Shown piece after piece: positions 50,132-57,070 of a DNA stretch of 64,000 bases. This DNA comes from an uncultured Lachnospiraceae bacterium. Lineage in GTDB: Bacteria; Bacillota; Clostridia; Lachnospirales; Lachnospiraceae. The translations under genes and the position numbers were made by a program. Within the stretch, counting starts at the first letter, position 1, and the number at the start of each line of letters is the position of its first letter. The notes beneath the pieces were generated by a model, which made no database searches, was not told the origin of the DNA, and saw only the letters and a program-made list of their open reading frames with translations. Location of the stretch: NCBI GenBank assembly GCA_910585895.1, contig CAJUHY010000006.1, positions 23,117 to 87,116 on the forward strand. The letters are read 5' to 3'.

Positions 50132-51670
50132 ATGGAAACAAAAAGCAGAACGGAGTATTCCGCACGAAATACAACGGTGGCGCTTGTGTCCCGCCTGACG
50201 GCAATCGTCATGGGCTATCTGTTAAGGGTTGTGTTCACCCATACGCTGAGCGAGAGCTATGTGGGGGTGAATGGGCTTTTTGTTGATATTATTCAGGTGC
50301 TGTCTTTGTCTGAGATGGGTGTGGGAACAGCAATTACCTTTGCCCTTTACCGACCTATTGCAGAGGGAGATACGGAAAAACAGAAATCGCTGATGCTGCT
50401 TTTTCGCAAATTTTACCGGGTAGTTGCTGTGATTGTGGCTGTAGGCGGCGCGCTGCTGATACCGTTTATGGACGTGTTCATCAAGGATTATGAGAATGTG
50501 GAACACCTGACGTTGATTTATATTCTGTATCTTATCAATACAGTCTGTTCCTATCTGCTGATTTATAAAAAAACATTGATGGATGCGCACCAGCTTTTAT
50601 ATATCGGCACCTTTTACCAGACAATGTCCTGGGCGCTGCAGGACGTGCTGCAGATAGCGGCGCTGATTCTATGGCACGATTTTATCCTCTTTTTGCTGAT
50701 AAATATTGCAACTACGGTTCTGTGCAACGTATGTATTTCTGTGCGCGCGAACAGGCTGTACCCCTACCTGAAAGACAGGCAGGCTGCGCCGCTGCCCGAG
50801 AAGGAGAAGAAAGCCATTTTTTCCAATATCCGGGCGATGCTGATGCACAAAGTGGGGACGGTGATTGTCAATAATACAGATAATCTGCTGCTGTCTGCTT
50901 TTGTGGGGCTTGCAAGTGTGGGCGGGTACTCCAATTATTATCTTTTGATTGGTTCGGTGCGCCAGATGTTGAATCAGGTATACCAGGGAATCACAGCAAG
51001 CGTGGGTAATCTGGGAGTGACTGAGGAGGAAGGGCACATCCAGCAGGTGTTTGAAGCCGCTTTCTTTATCGGGCAGTGGATGTATGGGTTTGCATTTATC
51101 TGTTTATATGAACTTTTGAACCCATTCATTGAAATCAGTTTCGGCAAACAGTATGTTTTCCCGGAAATAACGGTGTTTGTCCTGTGCCTGAACTTTTTTC
51201 TCAATGGAATGCGCAATGCAACGCTGACTTTCCGGGACTCTATGGGATTGTTCTGGTATGACAGACATAAAGCAATTGCGGAGGCGGTATTGAATCTGGG
51301 AATTTCTTTGCTGTTGGTGAATTGGCTGGGGATGACGGGTGTGTTCTTAGGGACCTTGTTTAGTATGGCGCTTACATCCCTGTGGGTGGAGCCTTACGTA
51401 TTGTATAAGCATGGCTTCCACCAATCCTGTCTCAGTTATTTTATACGTTATTTTATGTATGCGGCAGTGATTGGCGTCGGCTGGTACGCAACAGATTTGC
51501 TGTGCAGGGAACTGGTCGTGTTAGGCATACAAGGTGTCATGCAGGTGTTGGCAGCGCGGCTAATTGTCTGTCTGCTCGTGCCGAACCTCTGGTTTTTCAT
51601 CGTCTATGGCAGAAGCCGGGAGTTTCGTTTCCTGTTGGTGAAAGCGAAATCGCTGGCAAGGAAACATTAA
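50132..51670 (+). CDS. Wzx-like polysaccharide flippase (MOP superfamily)
   Basis: A 512-residue membrane protein with twelve to fourteen helices. The start ARNTTVALVSRLTAIVMGYLL and GVNGLFVDIIQVLSLSEMGVG are typical of O-antigen/capsule flippases. It would move a lipid-linked repeat unit outward. The locus already has PelG, so a second transporter argues for a second glycan or a lipid-linked decoration. A small hairpin (51689-51705) follows. Confidence 0.87.
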   Translation: METKSRTEYSARNTTVALVSRLTAIVMGYLLRVVFTHTLSESYVGVNGLFVDIIQVLSLSEMGVGTAITFALYRPIAEGDTEKQKSLMLLFRKFYRVVAVIVAVGGALLIPFMDVFIKDYENVEHLTLIYILYLINTVCSYLLIYKKTLMDAHQLLYIGTFYQTMSWALQDVLQIAALILWHDFILFLLINIATTVLCNVCISVRANRLYPYLKDRQAAPLPEKEKKAIFSNIRAMLMHKVGTVIVNNTDNLLLSAFVGLASVGGYSNYYLLIGSVRQMLNQVYQGITASVGNLGVTEEEGHIQQVFEAAFFIGQWMYGFAFICLYELLNPFIEISFGKQYVFPEITVFVLCLNFFLNGMRNATLTFRDSMGLFWYDRHKAIAEAVLNLGISLLLVNWLGMTGVFLGTLFSMALTSLWVEPYVLYKHGFHQSCLSYFIRYFMYAAVIGVGWYATDLLCRELVVLGIQGVMQVLAARLIVCLLVPNLWFFIVYGRSREFRFLLVKAKSLARKH

Positions 51671-51742
51671 TACATGAAGAAGCCTTTCCCAAACATCGTG
51701 TTTGGAAATTGCCTGCGAATATATCACTGAGAAAGGAGAACT

Positions 51743-53011
51743 GTGTTGTTAGGAGATACGGAAAAACTGCTGCTTGCAGCCTTAAGACAATCGTTATGTC
51801 CAAGTGAAAAGAATCTGCAGCAGGTGGGAAAAGCCGCCGGGACGCAGGATATGCAATGCTTGCTTTCGTTGGCAAGGAAACATGCGGTCCTTTCATTTCT
51901 GTTTGATGTGTACGAGGAGGATAAGGAGCTTCCCGCGCAGCTTCGGCAGGAATTGCAATATGCAGCCGCTACCGTGGCGCGTTCCAATTACCGTCTTTTG
52001 TTTCTCACAAAATATATTACGCAGGTTTTGCATAAGGAGGGAATCCGTGCCATTCTTTTGAAGGGGGCAGCCACGGCTTCCTATTATCCGACGCCGGAGC
52101 TGCGCAAGTCCGGAGATGTGGACATCCTTATCCCTGAGGAAGAGCATTTTCGGCGAGCGGTGAAATTGCTGAGAAACGAGGGATTTTCTGAATGTGGGGA
52201 GCAGACGGCGCTGCATCACATTGAATTGAAAAATTCAGAGGGTATTTCTGTGGAGATTCATAAAATCCTCGCGGAGCCGTTTGAGAGCAAAAGGATGAAC
52301 CTTTATCTGGAGCAATTGCTTCCGGCATATGGTGAGAATGTAATTGCCAATAATTCCTGGGGCGTGACGTTTTATCAGCCCGCAGATGCATACCATGCAT
52401 TTTATTTAATCATCCATATGCTGCAGCATTTTCTGCGGGCAGGATTTGGTCTCAAATTTCTCTGTGACTGGACCGTTTTTTGGAATCGGGAAGTGGATGA
52501 TAAGCAAAAGGAGAGGTTCTTACGTCTTGTCAGGGAGAGCAGAACAGAAGGCTTTGTCGTTGTGCTTACCAAAGCATGTGTCAATTATCTGGGGCTTGAG
52601 ATAGAAAATGTAGAGTTCTTGCTGAGGGGAACAGAAGAACATGAGGAATTATCACTGGAAACCACAACGAAAGGCAAAGGATTTCCAGTGAAGGAGTGTG
52701 CGTTAGACAAGCTGGCAGAGGATTTCATGGAGGAGGTTTTTGCCGCCGGAGAGTTTGGTCATGAGACGCAGCAGCGGATGGTCGCTATGCGGGGGACAGG
52801 GCTTACTGCCTATGTCAGGGAATTTCACCATCAGATGCATCTCAATTTCCCACATGCAGGAAAAGTATTTCTAATGTGGCCCTTGCTGTGGGCATTGACT
52901 CTTGCGCGTTTCCTCTACAATAACCGGGCCGTCCGCAAGGTGCGGGGGAGAGATATATTAAAGGAAGCCGGGAGGAGGAGCAGGCTGATTGACAGAATGA
53001 AGCTGTTTTAG
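51743..53011 (+). CDS. Nucleotidyltransferase-family protein (NTP_transf_5 type)
   Basis: A 422-residue protein with the polymerase-beta-like nucleotidyltransferase core LLKGAATASYYPTPELRKSG then DVDILIPEE (the Asp pair). The C-terminal half is helical and ends in a hydrophobic, basic stretch. This family lies next to HPr-kinase-like and PqqD genes in exopolysaccharide and lasso-peptide clusters. Here it closes the + strand locus 19 kb from those partners. It may transfer an NMP group to an unknown peptide, protein or sugar. The GTG start follows AAAGGAG. Confidence 0.8.
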   Translation: MLLGDTEKLLLAALRQSLCPSEKNLQQVGKAAGTQDMQCLLSLARKHAVLSFLFDVYEEDKELPAQLRQELQYAAATVARSNYRLLFLTKYITQVLHKEGIRAILLKGAATASYYPTPELRKSGDVDILIPEEEHFRRAVKLLRNEGFSECGEQTALHHIELKNSEGISVEIHKILAEPFESKRMNLYLEQLLPAYGENVIANNSWGVTFYQPADAYHAFYLIIHMLQHFLRAGFGLKFLCDWTVFWNREVDDKQKERFLRLVRESRTEGFVVVLTKACVNYLGLEIENVEFLLRGTEEHEELSLETTTKGKGFPVKECALDKLAEDFMEEVFAAGEFGHETQQRMVAMRGTGLTAYVREFHHQMHLNFPHAGKVFLMWPLLWALTLARFLYNNRAVRKVRGRDILKEAGRRSRLIDRMKLF

Positions 53012-53031
53012 CGGCTCAGCTTATGTGATGT

Positions 53032-54231
53032 TTAATAGCTGGCGCTGAGTAGGAAATCTGCCAGATGGATAATTTTGATTCCGTCAATATTGCCGCCGGC
53101 AAATTGATCAAGGGTCACCACATACTTGGGATAATGGTCGCGTATTTCCAGGAGATTGGCAATCTCGCGGTCGGATTCTTCCGGCAGCTGGCGGCATACC
53201 TGGACATAGATGCGCTCATCACGCAGCACTGCCACAAAATCGATTTCTTTATTTTCATGTTTGCCAATATATACCTCATATCCTTTTCGGCGCAGCTCAA
53301 AGTAGACAATATTTTCCAGCATGGCGGCAATGGATTTGGGATTGAAGCCCATGATGCAGTATCTGAGGGAGGGGTCTGCAAGATAGAACTTCTCCTGGGT
53401 TTTTAATACAGACTTCCCTTGCAGGTCGAACCGCTGGCAGCGGTAAATGACAAAAGCTTTTTCCAGCCATTCCAGATAGTTATATACGGCTTCCACGGAC
53501 AGGGAACGCCCTTCGTTTTTGAGGAATTTCACAATGGCATTGGCAGAAAATGTTTTGCCTACATTCTCAACCACATATTTGACAACACGGTTAAACAAGT
53601 CAAAGTTCGTGATGTTATGCCGTCTTGTAATATCATTGGTAATCACGGAACTGTAAATACCCTCTACAATCTGATAGGCAGAGCGTTCCTTAAAGTTTCC
53701 CAGAGCGACAATCGGAAAACCGCCTGTCTGCAAATAGTCAGCCAGAAACTCTTTGTGGGAGAGGCTGTCTGATTTACGGAAATCCAGATATTCAGCAAAT
53801 GACAGCGTATACACTGGAATTGTAATATATCTGCCGCTTAAATAGGTTGAGATTTCGCTTGACATCAGTTTGGAGTTAGAACCAGTTACATAAATATCGG
53901 TATTGGCATTTTCCAACAGGCTGTTGACTGCTTTTTCCCAACCCTCGATTTCCTGAACCTCATCCAGCAGAAGATAATAACGCCCATTATCTGTCATTTT
54001 CTCTTTGATACCCTTGTACATTTCCTTATCTGTCATGTCATCATCGAAATCTTCAGAGGTGTAACGCATACAGATAATGTGGTCGGATGAAATGCCATTG
54101 TCTGTGAGGTTATCCTTGAACATTTCTAAAATGGTGGATTTTCCGCAGCGGCGGATTCCTGCCAGTATTTTTACCAGTGGAACGTCACGGTAAGTATTCA
54201 GTATGTCAATATATTGTGGTCTGACAATCAT
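53032..54231 (-). CDS. AAA ATPase with DUF4143 C-terminal domain
   Basis: A 399-residue protein: Walker A GIRRCGKST, Walker B YYLLLDEVQEIEGW, sensor VTGSNSKL, then the DUF4143 domain with EKFYLADPSLRY and a nuclease-like EIDFVAVLRDERIYVQV in which the catalytic Lys of the D/ExK motif is not seen. Such proteins are frequent in gut anaerobes; their function is unknown and a role in mobile-element or toxin-antitoxin biology has been suggested. GGAAGGTGAT precedes the ATG. It is convergent with the nucleotidyltransferase. Confidence 0.88.
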   Translation of the reverse strand: MIVRPQYIDILNTYRDVPLVKILAGIRRCGKSTILEMFKDNLTDNGISSDHIICMRYTSEDFDDDMTDKEMYKGIKEKMTDNGRYYLLLDEVQEIEGWEKAVNSLLENANTDIYVTGSNSKLMSSEISTYLSGRYITIPVYTLSFAEYLDFRKSDSLSHKEFLADYLQTGGFPIVALGNFKERSAYQIVEGIYSSVITNDITRRHNITNFDLFNRVVKYVVENVGKTFSANAIVKFLKNEGRSLSVEAVYNYLEWLEKAFVIYRCQRFDLQGKSVLKTQEKFYLADPSLRYCIMGFNPKSIAAMLENIVYFELRRKGYEVYIGKHENKEIDFVAVLRDERIYVQVCRQLPEESDREIANLLEIRDHYPKYVVTLDQFAGGNIDGIKIIHLADFLLSASY

Positions 54232-54262
54232 ATCATCACCTTCCTTATATATTAATATACCA

Positions 54263-54331
54263 AAAAACCTCCGAATTATCCATAGTTTTTACTTAAAATC
54301 CGTAAAAACTATGGATAATTCGGAGGTTTTT
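54263..54331. repeat. 29-bp perfect inverted repeat (bidirectional terminator-like)
   Basis: Left arm 54263-54291 is perfectly complementary to right arm 54303-54331, with an 11-base loop. Both strands end in a run of five T. It lies between the end of the ABC exporter gene and the start of the ATPase gene (both minus), and would terminate the exporter transcript. The arms are longer and more perfect than a normal terminator. Confidence 0.85.
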
Positions 54332-54359
54332 CCATTGAAGGAACGAAAATATTTTGCCG

Positions 54360-56120
54360 CTAGAATCCTCTCACCATCTCATCTATCTCTTCCTCGTTCA
54401 AAATAACACATTTCTTGTCCCGGATAGCATAGACCCGCTTACAGATGTTGAGTACGGATGGCCGGTGCGTCGTCACGATACAGGTGCGCGGATATTCGTC
54501 CGCCATAATGTTTTTGAGGACCTTGCGCTCGGTCGCCACATCCAGGGCGGAGGTCGCTTCATCCAACAGCAGAATCGGCGAATGGCGCAGCAGCGCCCGG
54601 GCAATGGAAAGTCTCTGTGCCTGTCCTTCCGAGAAGCCGCCGCCGCGTTCCTTGATGCTGCTGTGTATTTTGTCTGGGAGTTTCTCTACAAAATCCCAGG
54701 CGCAGGATAATTTTAACACATCAATGATTTCCTCATCTGTGGCATCCGGCTTTACATTGCGCATATTTTCAGCAATCGTGCCGGAAAACATAGTATTTCC
54801 CTGGGGAACATAGGAGAATAATTTGCGCGTAGCGGGGGTCAAAGGAATCGCGTCTGTTCCTTCGCAGAGTTCAGCAGTGCCGTTATGGGAGCGCATCAGC
54901 GATAAAATCAGGCGTATCATGGTTGTTTTCCCTTCGCCGGAGGGTCCGACCAGTGCAACCACCTCGTGCGGATGGGCTTCTAAGGATGCACCTGCAAAGA
55001 CCTGGGTACCGTTATTATAGGTATAATCGAGGTCTTTGACTTGAAGGCTGATACCGTTGTTTTTGTGCGTCTGAAAAAATGTTTCTACAGCATCATTTTG
55101 ACTGTAATCTTCCCGCGGCATCTCAATAATGTCCATCAGACGTCCCGCTGAAGTCGTAAGGGCGATAATCGTGGGTACGAGAGAAGTCAGATTGTGCAGC
55201 GTACCGGTCAGCGTACCGGAAAGGCTTAAGAACATCGTCATCGTACCATAGCTGATGGCATTGGAAAAGACGCGGTAAATTCCCCAGCCATAGGAAGCGT
55301 AAGAAACCAGTAGTGCGACGGTGGATAAAAGCAGCGATGTCCCCATGGACATTTTCTGGAAATCCAGTCTCATGGTTATGTATTCTTTCTGCAGCTGCTT
55401 TAAGCGCGCAATATACAGGCGGATTAAATCAAATGCTTTGATAGTTTGAATATTGGAAAATGTCTCCTGGTTAAAACCGGACATTTTCGCCCCCATAGCG
55501 GCGCTTCTCTTGTTGTTGTTGACCATGCGGTTTAACAATGTTTTAGAGAGCAGAAGGCTTACGGGCATTCCCAGAAAAGCAAATACCGCAAAGGAAGGGT
55601 CGTAGTAAATGACCATAGCAAAAGCGCTGACAAAGCGGAACACATAAATAATTGCATTCGGCACAAAGTTCAGGATGCCATTTGAGATGGCGGAGGCGTC
55701 GGAACCCCAGCGCGTCAAAAGGTCACCGGTATGGTAGGTGGTCAGGGACTCCCAGTCTGTGACCAGAATCTTTGAAAAAATATCCGCCTTAATTTCGGAA
55801 TCTACCTTCAGGCTGAGATAAGTGGAAGCATATTCAGAAATCTGGTTCAGAAAGGTTGTTCCGACGTTCAGACCAATCATAATAGAAAATGTTTTGACAA
55901 TTTCCCCAGTCTGGTGCCCTGTAATGATGTCGACCAAATCTTTGGAAACCAGGCTGGTCAGCAAGGCAATGACAGTCCCCACCATGCCAAGTAAAGTGTA
56001 GAAAATCATCGTCAGCCAGTAATTCCTTGCATATTGGTAAATCCAAAGCGTTTGTTTCCACATTTCCCCCAGCCGTCCGGCTTTGATGCGTCCTATGAGG
56101 AATTTGACTTTCTTTTTCAT
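54360..56120 (-). CDS. ABC exporter, fused membrane and ATPase domains
   Basis: A 586-residue half-transporter: six membrane helices (about 35-330) and a C-terminal ATPase with Walker A GPSGEGKTT, Q-loop YVPQGNTMFSGT, signature FSEGQAQRLSIARAL and Walker B ILLLDEATSALD. It lacks the N-terminal C39 peptidase domain of bacteriocin exporters that cut double-Gly leaders. The gene upstream on the same strand encodes a leader-bearing protein without a Sec signal, which is therefore its probable cargo. GAAAGGA precedes the ATG. Confidence 0.9.
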   Translation of the reverse strand: MKKKVKFLIGRIKAGRLGEMWKQTLWIYQYARNYWLTMIFYTLLGMVGTVIALLTSLVSKDLVDIITGHQTGEIVKTFSIMIGLNVGTTFLNQISEYASTYLSLKVDSEIKADIFSKILVTDWESLTTYHTGDLLTRWGSDASAISNGILNFVPNAIIYVFRFVSAFAMVIYYDPSFAVFAFLGMPVSLLLSKTLLNRMVNNNKRSAAMGAKMSGFNQETFSNIQTIKAFDLIRLYIARLKQLQKEYITMRLDFQKMSMGTSLLLSTVALLVSYASYGWGIYRVFSNAISYGTMTMFLSLSGTLTGTLHNLTSLVPTIIALTTSAGRLMDIIEMPREDYSQNDAVETFFQTHKNNGISLQVKDLDYTYNNGTQVFAGASLEAHPHEVVALVGPSGEGKTTMIRLILSLMRSHNGTAELCEGTDAIPLTPATRKLFSYVPQGNTMFSGTIAENMRNVKPDATDEEIIDVLKLSCAWDFVEKLPDKIHSSIKERGGGFSEGQAQRLSIARALLRHSPILLLDEATSALDVATERKVLKNIMADEYPRTCIVTTHRPSVLNICKRVYAIRDKKCVILNEEEIDEMVRGF

Positions 56121-56167
56121 GGAAAAGCGTCCTTTCTATCCTATTATTAAAATCATAAAATAGAAAA

Positions 56168-56194
56168 CAGCACCCCTTGAAACAAGCGGTGCTG
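56168..56194 (-). terminator. Hairpin and T-run after the leader-bearing protein gene
   Basis: CAGCACC-C-CTTG-AAA-CAAG-C-GGTGCTG; on the minus strand it is followed by TTTTCTATTTTATG. It lies between the small gene and the exporter and would partly terminate, giving more of the first product than of the exporter. Confidence 0.65.
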
Positions 56195-56210
56195 CCCCAC
56201 ATTACATAGC

Positions 56211-56243
56211 TAAGGAAACACTGATTTAATCAGTGTTTCCTTA
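56211..56243. repeat. 15-bp perfect inverted repeat downstream of the leader-bearing gene
   Basis: TAAGGAAACACTGAT (56211-56225), loop TTA, ATCAGTGTTTCCTTA (56229-56243). A second hairpin between the small gene and the exporter, probably an mRNA end or stabiliser. Confidence 0.8.
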
Positions 56244-56265
56244 ATAATCATGATGTCATTCCAAT

Positions 56266-56715
56266 TTAGTTGCCGTCTGCCCCGCCACCCTGTACATTAA
56301 CAGTCTTCGTACATGAGATTGAAGAACCGATACAGGAAATAGACTTAGTGGTTGCTTCATCGGCAGCTTTCACCCATACTTTGTATGTCATGGTGTCGCC
56401 CGATTTGTAAGCATTTGCGTGTAGCTCACGTGTAACGGTAACGTTAGTGCCGCTGAAAGAACTTGGGAATTCTGAGTATGCATCTGTCAGAGCATTGCTG
56501 AAAGTGAGAGTAACTGTAGTAGCAGATGAAATATGCTGTACTGCAGTTGAGTGTACGCAGCGAATCTCGAATACGTGATGTGAACCATTCCAATCCTGCA
56601 CAGATACCGGGTCTACGGTCCAGCAATCAGCAGCCTCTGTAGCGCCGCTGGCAGCGTATACACCCTCGCTTAAACCATCATTTACCATTACCATCGGTTT
56701 TTCATAACCTTTCAT
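56266..56715 (-). CDS. Leader-bearing secreted beta-rich protein (putative ABC-exporter cargo)
   Basis: A 149-residue protein not assigned to a named family. It begins MKGYEKPMVMVNDGLSEGVY followed by AASG; I know similar K-Y-E-K-P-x-V/I...EGVYAASG starts in small Lachnospiraceae proteins, and they look like cleavable leaders, not Sec signals. The remaining 125 residues alternate Thr/Ser/Val strands (TTVTLTFSNAL, TNVTVTREL, TMTYKVWVKA) like a small beta-sandwich, with four Cys and a Gly-rich end. GGGAGG precedes the ATG at 56715; a longer frame at 56769 lacks support. The ABC exporter lies 145 bases downstream on the same strand. RiPP-like processing is inference. Confidence 0.6.
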   Translation of the reverse strand: MKGYEKPMVMVNDGLSEGVYAASGATEAADCWTVDPVSVQDWNGSHHVFEIRCVHSTAVQHISSATTVTLTFSNALTDAYSEFPSSFSGTNVTVTRELHANAYKSGDTMTYKVWVKAADEATTKSISCIGSSISCTKTVNVQGGGADGN

Positions 56716-56774
56716 GATAGGCCTCCCTTCAAAAAAGTAGCTTTGTAGATATTGTTCTATTGCTACCATATCAT

Positions 56775-56780
56775 ATTATA
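56775..56780 (-). promoter_or_regulatory. Possible -10 element for the leader-bearing protein
   Basis: On the minus strand TATAAT lies 60 bases upstream of the start in a very A/T-rich stretch; the -35 is poor. Confidence 0.35.
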
Positions 56781-56855
56781 TAGAATTAGTAAAGAAAAAT
56801 TCATAAATTTTGTTAATTTTGTGCAATTTTTGAAAAAAGACACTGTATGTTGTGA

Positions 56856-56885
56856 TTGAAATGTGTTGTTTGGATATGGTATAAT
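56856..56885 (+). promoter_or_regulatory. Sigma-A promoter of the gdpP-rplI-dnaB operon
   Basis: TTGAAA at 56856-56861, 18-base spacer, TATAAT at 56880-56885 with an extended TGG just before it. Transcription would start about 180 bases before gdpP. Confidence 0.75.
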
Positions 56886-56913
56886 AATTGGAAGTAATTT
56901 AACGTGTTTGTAA

Positions 56914-57060
56914 TTATCAACCCAGTTCCATGTCTACAGAGCGGCTGTGTTGATTTTTATTTTGGACTGGCAGTATGGGAAAACCCAATGTTGGCCAAAC
57001 CGGGGTGAAACAGTTATATTGTATGGTGCAGGACCATTCATCAAAAGCATAAGGAGCCAA
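56914..57060 (+). promoter_or_regulatory. Structured 5' leader of gdpP, possible riboswitch
   Basis: The leader folds strongly. ATCAAC (56916-56921) can pair with GTTGAT (56949-56954), while CCAGTTCCA (56922-56930) can pair with TGGACTGG (56963-56970), an interlocking, pseudoknot-like arrangement. GGG-AAAA-CCC (56977-56986) and ATGGT-GCAGG-ACCAT (57023-57037) follow. CAGAGCGG, ACCCAATG and GGGGTGAAA occur in the same order as in the c-di-AMP (ydaO) aptamer, but the conserved 3' part is not recognisable, so the class is left open. Confidence 0.4.
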
Positions 57061-57070
57061 AGGTAGGAAT

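Noticed and set aside
30742..53011. Lasso-peptide cluster
   Set aside because: Kinase, PqqD, nucleotidyltransferase and an ABC exporter are present, but the asparagine-synthetase-like cyclase and the transglutaminase-like B2 protease are missing and no lasso precursor was found.
56914..57060. Firm call of a ydaO c-di-AMP riboswitch
   Set aside because: Only three short blocks match; the conserved 3' half of the aptamer could not be found by eye.
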